NCBI GenBank assembly: GCA_905221605.1
Contig: CAJNDS010002118.1
Coordinates: 124,001 to 188,000, forward strand
Length of the DNA: 64,000 nt
From: Symbiodinium natans
Taxonomy: Eukaryota > Sar > Dinophyceae > Suessiales > Symbiodiniaceae
Direction: 5' to 3'
Part shown: in pieces, positions 39,443-49,349 of the stretch
Position numbering within the stretch: the stretch's first letter is position 1
Layout: each line of letters opens with the position of its first letter
The notes under the pieces: model-generated
The model's input: the letters and a program-made list of their open reading frames with translations, nothing else
What the model was told of the DNA's origin: nothing
Databases searched by the model: none
Program-made: the position numbers and the translations under genes

Positions 39443-42400
39443 TGTCTCCCGGAACCAGTGGTTGATCTCGTGATGGAGGCTCTCGTTGGATGTGGTTCCG
39501 CTGGGCAGAAGCACCAAGGATTCTCGCTCCACCGATTGGCGATAGCGAGTGTCGTTGAGCAGCCATTGGACTTTTGTCTGCGAGGCCATGTTCAGGATCA
39601 GCCGATGTAAAGAGACTCCCGAATATGTGATTTTCTGCACCTCGTCATAGAACAGAGAAAGGTGAGCATGGACTGCCTCAAGGAACCCGATCTCGGTGAG
39701 CCAGGGCTGATCAGGGTCCACAGTCTCGAGGTGCTCATATGCCTCTCGGGCAGACATGTCTGGCGCTTCTAGACGCTCTCGCATGGCTCGGACATCTGCG
39801 CTGGAAGAAGGTAAAACCTGCCCAGTGTAGAAGGGCCCCCAGGACGCAGCTGTGCGGACAGGGTGTCTTTTGCGAAACTTGTCCATCAGAAGTGCAAGCC
39901 ATCGACTCCCCTGTGTCTTTTTATTGTTCATATTTTGTTGATACACCATCACGATGTGCATGGCATCGAGGGAGATGCTGCACAGGTTGGGCAGCACGCC
40001 TTTCAAGACTCGGAACATCTCTGCCGATGGTGCATCAGAGGCAACATGAACAACCTGGGCTCGATGATCCGCGGGCAAAGTGCTGGATAGAGTTTCGGCC
40101 ACGACCGTTGCCTTCTCGGACCGGACGACTCTGATGAGCACAGCTGCCCCTGCGCGGCCACGACAGGTTAGTGTGCGGTAACCTGCGCTGGCTTCAGGTA
40201 TGGCAGCAGTAGCCCGAGAGGACTGCGATGCGTGAAAGTCCGCCTGTCCAATTACCTTCAGGTTGATCTTGAAGGTAGCATCAACACTGAGGTACCGGAA
40301 CTCGTCATGCGCTCTGCAGTCCTCCAGCAGACGCTGACGGAATTCATGGAATGGAGGTGCCTGCATCAAATCCTCGAGGACATTTGTCCAAAAGCCGTTG
40401 GTGGCTCGAGGTATGATGGAAGAAAGCTGGCCATCATGGCGCGTGCAGGCTCCCAGAAATGCAGAATATATTTTCTGAAGGGAACCATTCCCTGCAGCTG
40501 CCGCCTGCAGAAAAGCGCAGGCAAAATCATACGTGTAGTAAAAATTGCCAACACGTCGCAGGTCCTTGCTTGACTTGATGCAATGCAAGGCCATGATGCG
40601 GGGACCGTTCGCATCTAGGACGTACCTGACAGTCTTGTCGATGTGAACATTTGTTGTCGGTACAGGAGGCTTTACGTCGGCCCTCATGATGGCTGCCGAC
40701 CGTCTCAGGAAGCCTGCACTCATGGCTCCACCCGCGATTGCATCGTGGTCATACAAAGCAATGGCTATTCGCAGCTGCTTGGTGCCAGATGGACAATACC
40801 TCTTTGCCTCTTTGTGCTGCGAAATCAGGTGCCGCCGAAGGTTTGCTCTTTTTTCGAAACGTCGCCAAGGACAGCACGGGCATACGCTGGAAAGGAAGGT
40901 GGTGTTGCTTTGAGAGTCTACGGCGCGGAGAGCTTCGTTCACTTCTTCCTGCAGCCTTCTGAGTTCCTCGCCCACGTTGACCTCCCCCTCGTTGCGCGAG
41001 CCCTCCTCTGGCTCTCCATCCATGGCAGCAGCGGGTCGTTTTCTACTGCTGCTGGCAACAGACGCACCTGCAAGCAAATCAAGGAAACCTGTGTCCGCGT
41101 GGTCCGACTCGGGGTCCTTCTCGACAATCTCGAACAGCATGGTCTCCTTGGTTCCCACGAAGGATTCTATCACCGCGGTAAGCCTCTGCCAAGTTGTCTC
41201 AAAGCTCTTGCCTTTGCAGGAAACTCGAATTGCTTCGCCGACAAGAGCCCGGACGCCCAAGCAGCAGGATTGATCCGGAAGCTCCATGTGCAAAAGACAA
41301 TTCTTCTGGCGAGGTGCTTCCAATTTGCCAGCAGGAAGAAGATATTTTGTGTCAAGTCCATGCCAGTCGGCGTATCGCCGAACGTTTCGAGTTTCGGCCA
41401 CCGCATTGGCTGGGGACTCCTCTTCCAAGGAAGACACGACACGCTGCAGATCCGCACCGATGAAGACCAAAGCTGCCGGGATGGAGTTCGGGCTTGTGCT
41501 CAGCAGGTCTGTGGAAGCGCCAAAACACGCGATGTCGGAGAGATGCTCGAAGGCGCTTCGCAGCTTCTCCTCAAAGGCGGGAAGAGTCTTGTCCTTGAGA
41601 GTGATGCGAAAAGGAGTCGCACGCGAAACGTGCTCTTGGAGATACTCGATCATGTCGCGTTCCACCTTCTCTTCCACTGCGAGGACGAGAGACTTTGCCA
41701 CGAGAACTCCGTCGAAATGACAAGAGATATGCCCTGGCAAGTAGTGCATTCGAATACCGTGAAGGATGTGCTGCAGAATGTAATCTTCTGCGGCAGTCCA
41801 CCAGTACGAGAAGACCGTGGCTTCAGGCCAGCCGGACTTCTTCTGGCCCCTTATCTCCGTGTACAAGTCCGGCAACTGTGTACATGCCAGCCAGCGTAGG
41901 GCGCGGCTTTCATCCGAAAGCTCCTGCAGAAATTTCTGTCCGTCCGCAGACAACCGGGAATTCTTGTCCATGCTAGCGCCATTGGCAGTTTCCAGCAAGA
42001 GTTGCTTGCCTTCTGCTTCGGAACAATGTAACTTGTCCTCGCAGACTTTTTTGCGATCGGCAGCCACGGCACGCCAAGCAGGCAAGTCGAGATCTGGCAC
42101 CACGAGCGCATCCACCAGCTGAACTACGATGTTGAACATGCTGGCGTGCAAGTCTAAGTCTCGCGTCGACGGACAGCAGACGGCCCTCGCCAGCCGGGAG
42201 CATGACTGTGCCCCTCTTTGCTTGACGAAACGACGAGATCTTTCCTTCCTGGAGTAGAAGTACTCCCGCTGTACGGCAACCACTCCATCAGCAGATTGTT
42301 CCCCCGCTTCCGCCAAGGTCTTGATCTCTTCGAAAAAGTCCGCGTCCTTATCTTGCATAATGGCCAACTCCTCCCCAAGCTTCACATCACTGTCATGCTC

Positions 42401-43291
42401 GTTTACCTGCTTTCGCTTGATCCCTTTTTTCTTGCTGTCGCCAGCCTTCCGCTGCTTGTAACTTTTGGCTAGTGTCTTGAGGTTGAGCATGCGAGAAGCT
42501 TCCGGGGCTAGGCGCTGCCGCATCTGGGTCATGCTGAACTCCTCCGTGAAACACATGTTTTCATCTGGGCCCAACGGAATGACCTCTCCCAAGGCTTTTT
42601 GCGCCGAAATCCGCGGGAGATATATGGTCGTCTGCCCGGCTTTCTGCAGAACCGTTGACAGGGAAAGAAGCCGGCCATCTCCTTCCAGCTTGTCCAGAAT
42701 GTCTTGCGCATTCTTCCGGTCGAAGGTCAGAAAGGTGCGGGTTCTGCAATTTTTCACTTGAGCTGCAGTGAAAAAATCTTTGCGATCTTGCACGAGCCAG
42801 CCTTGGATTTCCTCCATAGTCCGGTCTTGCTCACTTCTCCGTGCTTTTTGCACACGCTCGACCTCGTCCACGGGCTGCGGCGGTTCAGCAGCTGCGAGAA
42901 CTACCTCGATGGGATCCACAAGAGATGCTTCGGACACGGCCAGACCACAACTGCTACGAACAGCAATGCTGGTAAGGCCTTCATCCCCTCCATGGACGTA
43001 CCTTTCCAACATATCTCGGCAGTCTGCAGCAGTGTAATGCCGGGCAAAATTGCAGACAGAACGCAAGGTCACGACACAGGCAGGATTGTCTCGTAGAGCG
43101 TCCTTCAGAGTCGGATCCCTGGCGAAGATGCCCTTCTCGGCAGCTCTGTCTTCTTGACCATGAATACGAGCTGCATCCACGAAAGTTGCCTTGTACCGAC
43201 ACACTGCGGTCCGACGGAAGATGGAGGGCAAGTTTTCCTCCGTCACGCCAACGAACCTCCGCGAGAACAGGCTCACAGGGAACAAGTGCAA
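39443..43291 (-). CDS. Large multidomain segment: polymerase-like region, C2H2 finger, DDE-type transposase-like domain
   Basis: Longest uninterrupted frame in the window (about 1280 codons). Residues about 10-130 (VGVTEENLPSIFRRTAVCRY, KGIFARDPTLKDAL) continue the P-loop region upstream. Residues about 355-390 (SRRFVKQRGAQSCSRLARAV, then RDLDLHASMF) and 500-530 (YWWTAAEDYI, ISCHFDGVLVAKS) have the spacing of motifs A and C of family-A-like DNA polymerases; this is a weak resemblance only. A C2H2-type zinc finger lies near 802-830 (CPCCPWRRFEKRANLRRHLI-SQH). After it, LSVDATFKI (about 1000), VHVASDAPSAEMFRVL (about 1078), SLDAMHIVM (about 1104) and GTTSNESLHHEINHWFRE (about 1270) fit a D...D...E nuclease fold as in transposases. 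The probable true start is an exon border near 43.26-43.29 kb, not the first ATG. The next exon is 38939-39367. Confidence 0.65.
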
Positions 43292-43312
43292 AGAAAAAGA
43301 CGACGTGACTGA

Positions 43313-43618
43313 TCAAGTCAGGAACATGTGTCCACGCATAATGAGGAAGCTATGTCCTCTATCATTGCAGAAGCACACAAAGCGCAGCTTAACATTTTGG
43401 ACGAGAAGCTTAGGATAGGCATTCATTTCGAAGCGCTTCCACCCACGCAATTCGACCAGCGAAGTGTCGATGGAATATGGAAGTCGCTCCGGAACCTTGT
43501 CTGCGGAGATGTGTTTTTTGTAGATGTCCTCCCGCATAGACTTGCGGGAGCCTTGCACGCTTTCCTGTCCCGTGACGACAATCTTTCCCACGAGTCGCGC
43601 GGCCTGCTTCCGCATCTC
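43313..43618 (-). CDS. Exon following the P-loop exon
   Basis: Starts right after a good acceptor (CTGTTGGCAG) and reads EMRKQAARLVGKIVVTGQES, MREDIYKKHISADKVPERLP and VELRGWKRFEMNAYPKLL. Charged and ATPase-like in style: VVTGQE and SADKV could include Walker-B or sensor elements, but I cannot assign them. The exon probably ends before 43400, since the frame then runs through less protein-like sequence to a TGA near 43313. The intron joining it to 39443-43291 is not resolved. Confidence 0.55.
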   Translation of the reverse strand, partial: EMRKQAARLVGKIVVTGQESVQGSRKSMREDIYKKHISADKVPERLPYSIDTSLVELRGWKRFEMNAYPKLLVQNVKLRFVCFCNDRGHSFLIMRGHMFLT

Positions 43619-43720
43619 CTGCCAACAGAGCGAAGGTGATTCTGACCTATATGAAACACACGCTTCCCATGCACGCGCAAGCCGTCTCTCTCATGAGATG
43701 ACTAGAACGTGCCTCGCCAC
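43619..43720 (-). other. Predicted 102-nt GT-AG intron
   Basis: Starts GTGGCGAGG after DMNIYFVD and ends CTCTGTTGGCAG before EMRKQAARL. Removing it gives a continuous frame; leaving it in runs into TGA. Confidence 0.6.
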
Positions 43721-44040
43721 GTCAACGAAGTAAATGTTCATGTCGAGACAGGAATGGTAGTTCCCCAGGAGAGCTTCCAGATGTGCAGTCTGCAAACTCT
43801 GGCCGACCCCGCCGGAGCCGACGCCCCAGAAAGCGCGATCCACATTCTCCCCATGCGCAGCGCCAGAGTCAGCGAGGCCATGCAGACTTGGAAAGCTCCT
43901 GCGTTCCCCCAGTAGGTCGTCTTCCAGAACTTCTCGACTCTGTTCTTGATTTCATTCGAGACAGGATCCAGGATGCGGTGAGGAAGCAGAACATAAAGGC
44001 TATTGTCCGGCGACTTGCGCACCGCCATCAAGCCTCCATT
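43721..44040 (-). CDS. P-loop segment with Lys-to-Gln change, one frameshift
   Basis: The first part reads AVRKSPDNSLYVLLPHRILD, NEIKNRVEKFWKTTYWGNAG and VCMASLTLALR. After the C4 run at 43849-43852 the frame changes to ENVDRAFWGVGSGGVGQSLQ, LEALLGNYHSCLDMNIYFVD. GSGGVGQS is a Walker-A-like loop whose expected GKS/GKT lysine is glutamine. The layout (charged helices, loop, helix, DMN) fits a replicative helicase or AAA+ ATPase, but the missing lysine makes ordinary ATP hydrolysis doubtful. The frame break needs one base; it may be decay or a sequencing error. Confidence 0.55.
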
Positions 44041-44583
44041 CTGCGTAAAAACAAAGCAGCCATCGGTCGTGCAGAAGCCACCCTGCCTGCGGACGTCTCT
44101 CGAACACCATGCGACATAGTATTTGATGACGCTGTCATTGAGGAGAGATGTCTGCCTTTGCGCACAGTTCGGGGGGCACTTAAGTCAGTCAGATCAGCAC
44201 AATAGAAATACTGCGAAATTACGGCAAGGAACAATTTCACATAAAGCTTGCCGATGGTGTTCGCCATGGCCACAGTCCACAAGGTGCACCCGCCACCGCG
44301 GTTTTCAGCTTCTGCCTCCTCCTCGTCTTGCCCGAACTTCTTTGCGCGTGTCGGCACTCGGCAGATGGCTGCCCGCGCGCATTCTGCTAGCAGGGCCGGG
44401 CAGGACCCATTGTGCTGCTCGAGAAGCCGCTCTGTCTCGGAGAGGATGCTTTCAGTGCGACGCAGGACCTGGGCGCCAAACATCGAGTAGAGGCCCTCCA
44501 GGTGCATGAGGAAGCTTTGCACCGCGCCAGAGTACCTTGCGGTATGACGCCATTGTAGGCTGCCCAGTAGCCGAGCTCCGAGT
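44041..44583 (-). CDS. Helical linker between nuclease and P-loop segments, two frameshifts
   Basis: Three frames read on from each other: YSELGYWAAYNGVIPQGTLA after the A9 run at 44584-44592, then SFLMHLEGLYSMFGAQVLRR after the TTT at 44516-44518, then SETERLLEQHNGSCPALLAE and MANTIGKLYVKLFLAVISQY. The part near 44041-44160 is less protein-like and may hold an intron. The function of this segment is not recognised. Confidence 0.5.
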
Positions 44584-45632
44584 AAAAAAAAAGCATTGTC
44601 CGTCGTGAGCTCTGATGTGGCGCCCGCAACCTTCGATGAGCTCGAGGAAAAGAACTTCCTCTCGACGGCTGATGTCCAGCAGGCGGAGATTCTGGACAGC
44701 TAGAGCACCTTGCACGATTTGCTGAAACTTGGAGCTCCACGTTGCACTTCCTGGGAAAGACTCGACGATGACGCGATTTCGTTGAACTTCTGTCAGGATG
44801 TCCCCGTCCTCCACAGGTGCGTCGACTTCTCGCGCGGGAACGATATCGTCCAGGTCTGTTTGCATGAACTCGGACACGGCAATCTCCAGGGCAGATTGCT
44901 TTGCCACGAGGTCGGTTCGTGGCCTCTTCGCACTTGGTGTTTCCTGAGGAATCGGCTGCAAGGTCTCCTGTTCTTCCAGCGACTCCTGCATCGCAGCATC
45001 CAATTCCTCCTGCACCCTCTGTGAGAACGAATCCGAGCTCACCTGACTTCCTGCCCGGAGATCCTGCATAGTTCGAGCACGCGAGAGATGCAGGCAGGAC
45101 TGCAAGTCATCCCGTCGCCAGGTCATGAGCCTCTCCATGGCGTCTTCCATAACAGGAATGGAGACGATCAGAGGAGAAAAACCATTGTCCGGATGTAAAC
45201 AGACGATGCGCAGGTCTGTGACGACGACCTCATAATACCGGCGCAGAATCCAGGCATAAATGTTCAGCTGAACACGATAATGCCAGAGAACTGCATCCGG
45301 AACATCCTGCAGCGGATAGTGGAGGTGACGTCCGAAGCTGCAGTCTTTAGAAGAGAGTTGTTTCGTTCTCTTCCAATCGACAAGACAGATGTCATTGCCG
45401 CGCACCGCCACAGCGTCGATGGAGCCAGCCAAATCTTCGGCTTCTGCGTAGATGGCCCATTCTGTTCTTCGGAAGGTCCACCCCTCTGCTTGGAAAAGTC
45501 GCACGAACTTGAGGAACATGCAGATTTCTGGCGATGCCACGGGGACAGAGCCTCCGTTGAGAAGGCACTCGCACTTGGCATGCAGCCATGTCCCTTCCGC
45601 AGCCGCAACTCTCCGATTGCGCTCCCACTTTT
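44584..45632 (-). CDS. PD-(D/E)XK nuclease segment (RecB/Cas4-like)
   Basis: After the frame break in the T4 run at 45629-45632 it reads KWERNRRVAAAEGTWLHAKC-ECLLNGG, RRTEWAIYAEAEDLAGSIDA, ICLVDWKRTK and WHYRVQLNIYAWILRRYYEV. This is the classic order: GTxxH...E helix, then GxIDxV (metal-binding Asp), then VDWKR (the D/E-x-K part), then QLxxYxxxL. The C-terminal half is acidic and less conserved (QEELDAAMQESLEEQETLQP), then LDISRREEVLFLELIEGCGR. Such domains cut DNA as exonucleases or endonucleases; here one probably processes element ends or replication products (inference). All expected catalytic residues appear present. Confidence 0.7.
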
Positions 45633-47623
45633 GCCAGAATCTGGGAATCTGACAAGGAGGCAGCCGTCGCCAGGTATTCGTACCCAGGGTGCGTCCAGAT
45701 GAGGTCGCGAAGATGGCGGCACACAGCTGCCACGTCGACCTCCTCAGCAGAAAGGAGACGCTTGACTTCCACGCTGGCCGACGTGTCTCCTTCCAGAAGT
45801 CGCTGCAACTCTTGCACCATGTCGGGCGCGACGTACTCAGGACGAGGCCAGTTCTTCCCCCGACGCATAGCTGCCAATGCAGCGGTCGGGTTGAAGCTTT
45901 GAGCGAGGGAATGAATGAGTCCAGTGACCGACAGACTGACTCTCTGGCCTCTCCATGTGTACGAGTGATCTGCATCCCTGAAGAGCAGATCCCTGTCCCT
46001 CGGGTGCGAGTGCAGAACAGCGAGAACGTCTAGAATGACAACTCCAGCCAGCTTCTCGACGTCAAAAGACGCGGGCGTTCCCACGCAGATGGAACGTGGC
46101 CAGGCACCATGTCGCAGACACGCCGGAAGAGCGACCTCAAGTTCAAAGTCTCGCAATGAACAGTGCCCGGGAGTCCTTCGATGGGTGTCATCAACAACGA
46201 AGAAGGTTCCTGCTTCCTGAACATTCACGACATCTTGCAGTCTGCGCAGAACTGTGTCCTGCATCGGCTGATCAAATTGCGCCTGTGGGGAGAAATCCTC
46301 CGGGTTCGTATCGCACAGAAGCTCTTCAAGGGTCTCCATACGGTCACATAGCTGCTGGAACCCTTGCAAGTCGCTCGCAAAGCGCAAGTATTGTCGCCGC
46401 AGTGCATGGAGTCGACGTCTTTCGATTTGTAGCCGTGAAGTCGTGGTGCTCCCGATGGAAGACCCTGCCAACCGGTCCTCCAGGAAGGTTTCTGGAAGGC
46501 AGGAGAGACAAACATCCGTGCCTGCCAGGCCGTGCTGCTCGCAGAACCAGTGTTCGCAGTTTTGACAGCACGCTAGGCTTTCCTTGTAGCAATATGCACA
46601 CGTTGGGTGCCCAAACTCTGCCGAGTACCGAAAAGGGAGATTGGTCACTCGGAAGTCCCTGGCGGACGAGCTCGGCGGAGCCACGCACATTGCTGCAGGA
46701 CGAAGCCACGGGTCCAGGTTCTGCTCTACAGTCAATGGAACACTGGCAATGCATTTCTGATCCAAAGAGAAGTTCAGAAACTCTCTCTTCCACTCGAGGT
46801 GGTACGTGTGCGCGGAGCTGCTAGCCAGGGTGACGTCCTTGCGACCGGGACCGGCAACCCGCTGGCCATCACGGAGCCGGAACTCTACACCGCCATCTGC
46901 TGCAAGTGGTTTCCGCAACACGATGCAGGTGCTGTTGTCTGGGGTACTGATGTGCTGGACGCGACGAAGGGCCAGCACGAGGAACCGAGATTCCGAAGGA
47001 AGAGAAATCTCCAGGGACACCGACCGGCATGTCTGCTTCTCCGACCTCCAATAGGTTATCCTTGTCGAAGACGGAAGATGAACCGGAGACACCACACAAG
47101 GAAGATATTCTCCTTTCCCGTGAAGTATGACCCTGTTCCCGAGGACAGACACCGCGTGCAGCAGTTTGTGTGAGCAGGAAAGCACACGAATGCCCTGCGC
47201 CCACGCTTGCAGAAGATTGCCGAAGAAACTGCTTTGTCGGAAGCTCGCTCTCAGGTGCTCGCTGAGCTTGAGTTCGACATCGTGCCAGAAATTACCACGT
47301 TGGAGAGCTTGTCGGAAGTCAGCATTACAGGTTGCCAAAGAAAGGAAGTCATCTAGGCATCCGAGCCAGGGAGCCTGCAAAGGAGCAATTGTGATAAGCT
47401 CCACCGTCCCACCGCGTAAATCGGCCGACGCAAGCAGGAAGTCCGTCCTCACCTCTGCAGGCAAGAAGCAACTGCGGGCCCTGCTGGGCTCGGAGAGTGA
47501 ATCAGCTGGTCCGAGCAATGAGACTGCTACCTCAGCCCACTGCTGCACATCGCAGTCCTGAAGTGGCAGCATTCCGATCCGATGGGGCCATCCAGAAAGA
47601 CTTCCAAGGTTCTGTTCCACCAT
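45633..47623 (-). CDS. Zinc-binding segment and start of the nuclease domain
   Basis: Continuous frame of about 660 codons. The first 330 residues are beta-rich (ITYWRSEKQTCRSVSLEISL, HTYHLEWKREFLNFSLDQK), like a lectin or jelly-roll fold but unassigned. Then a Cys/His cluster CAYCYKESLACCQNCEHWFC-EQH...CLSC, a zinc-binding treble-clef type by spacing. The end holds the N-terminal part of the PD-(D/E)XK domain (DADHSYTWRGQRVSLSVTGL, HPGYEYLATAASLSDSQILA), which continues in another frame in 44584-45632. Confidence 0.6.
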
Positions 47624-48255
47624 TGGACCTGCACGAGTCGTTCTGGCAGGACTGCTGGGAGAAAAGCAACGCAGGCGTCGTTGGGGCGTCCAAGCCGACT
47701 GTGTCCCAGTTCAATGGCCACGGTGTCATCGAAAGGTGCATTGATCTGGCACCAGCAGCGGTCGCATGCCCGGGAGGAGCTTCCCACGGAGATGACGACT
47801 CGCTGCGCGCTCTCCCTGGCAGATAGCTGGAAGTATACGGGAGAGAGCGCGGGCTGCTGCAACTTCCATTTTCGGATAGTTGTTCCGCACACAGTCCTGC
47901 GGGATTCGCACGTGGGCCATTCCACAGCCACGACACGAGAGGATGCTATTGCTCTGGCAAGCAACGAAATCCCAGCCCCCAGCCAGTTCGCCTTCACGGC
48001 CTCTGCCGGCAAGATACCTGCATGCCTGTCGGCCCAGACATCTGGCAGCGCCACCATTTCACGTGCATCTCGACACGCACGTTCGAAGTGGACAACCGAT
48101 CGGAGATCCCCGAGGTTGCGCACAAAGTCCTTGCCGAGATGGACTGGGATGCTGTCGAGGGCTCCACCAGCAAGGTCTGCCCCGGCGTCTCGGCAGGCAT
48201 CCGTGTCCTCCCGAGCACTTTTGCAACGTGTACATGTGTAGTGGACAAGAGACAC
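47527..48255 (-). CDS. Upstream part of the giant gene, beta-rich segment
   Basis: Reads GGALDSIPVHLGKDFVRNLG-DLRSVVHFERA, VKANWLGAGISLLARAIASS and VQVQWWNRTLEVFLDGPIGS. The style is like the WKREFLNFSLDQ segment downstream, which suggests two copies of a related fold. It overlaps 45633-47623 in another frame; the join is probably near 47560 (FRTAM / CDVQQW). Confidence 0.45.
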   Translation of the reverse strand: MSLVHYTCTRCKSAREDTDACRDAGADLAGGALDSIPVHLGKDFVRNLGDLRSVVHFERACRDAREMVALPDVWADRHAGILPAEAVKANWLGAGISLLARAIASSRVVAVEWPTCESRRTVCGTTIRKWKLQQPALSPVYFQLSARESAQRVVISVGSSSRACDRCWCQINAPFDDTVAIELGHSRLGRPNDACVAFLPAVLPERLVQVQWWNRTLEVFLDGPIGSECCHFRTAMCSSGLR

Positions 48256-48299
48256 GTGCTTTTTCTTTTTTCAGCATAAGAAAACAAGTAATATCGAGT

Positions 48300-49343
48300 G
48301 CTTCAATCTAGGCTTGTCCAAAAGCGCTCGCTCCTCGATGCAGAAGAGCCCAGAGCAGGCCGCTGGATCAATGAGCCACTGGCCCAGATCTGCGGAGAAG
48401 CCAATGGCGACGCCCGTCTGCCACCGGCACGCAGACTGCCATTCGTGACTTCGATGTCCGTGGTTGACCTCTAGGCAGCCGTCCTTCTTCCGGAGACCGA
48501 TGAAGTGATTGCCGACGGTCAGGATGAACTGGCCATCCGCAACCATGGATAGACGACTCCACGTGGTACGAACAACCATCTTCCTCACATGTTCCACACA
48601 AAGACAGTAAGGCAGACCACACCGCTCCCGTGAGACTACCGCACGCTCGCTTGCAGCAGATGCTGTCCGAGAGGCCCGAACGCCTCGAGGAAGTTGTTGC
48701 CATCACGCATGGCCCAGAAGGGTCCGTCTGCCTGGTAGCCGCACTTGTACCCGTGGGCACGCAGCACGTCTATCAGGCAGACGTCCACATACCTCTTGTT
48801 AGCTCCTGCCAGCGGACAATTTCTACGGACTCTCCTCTTTCCTCAAGAAACAGCTCTGCATGCTTTCGAGCCACGCTCGGGGAAGTCGCGCTGGTAGGAC
48901 TTCTTGTACATGAACATGCCTGCTCGGCATTCTCTGCAAAGAGTTTCACGTCAACTTCGATCCACTGTCCATTCGTTTAAGCCAAGGAGCTCGTGCGCTG
49001 CATCGTCCGATTGCACCGCCGGCTCCAAGCCTGTCTTGTGATCGACTTCCACTGCGCAGTAACCTGGGCCCACCATACAATGAAGACATGTTGGCCCCTG
49101 CTTCCGTACCACACTCCAGTCCACTGCAAACTTTGTGCAGTCTTTGCCGCTGCGGCGACAGGACGCGCGCTTGTGCGTGGAAGATTCCGAAGGCAGATGC
49201 TCTTCGCCAGAGCGTCCCAGCAGCTCAGCCGCCTGCCCAGTCGCGGCACCTGCGTCACAATGTTGGCCCCATGGAAAATGACCTTGCATGCGCGCGCCCT
49301 GCCTCTGCCTTGCCGAAACCGTTGTGTCTCCCTGGGTACACAA
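48300..49343 (-). pseudogene. Broken N-terminal part of the giant gene
   Basis: Protein-like segments follow one another in changing frames: KFAVDWSVVRKQGPTCLHCM, GPGYCAVEVDHKTG and HELLGLNEW (about 49200-48960); NGQWIEVDVKLFAENAEQ and SVEIVRWQELTRG (about 48970-48790); RYVDVCLIDVLRAHGYKCGY-QADGPFWAMRDG and NNFLEAFGPLGQHLLQ (about 48800-48645); FILTVGNHFIGLRKKDGCLE and SHEWQSACRWQTGVAIGFSA (about 48550-48380). At least three frame changes in 1 kb with no clear splice sites indicate decay or base-calling errors. No known domain; FWAMRDGNN-FLEAFG and GNHFIGLRK look like repeats of a small beta domain. Confidence 0.5.
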
Positions 49344-49349
49344 GCAGCC

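Noticed and set aside
40643-41899. Plus-strand open frame of 418 codons opposite the transposase-like gene
   Set aside because: It is the mirror of a clearly coding minus-strand frame with zinc-finger and DDE-like motifs. Its own peptide shows no domain and has shadow-like composition.
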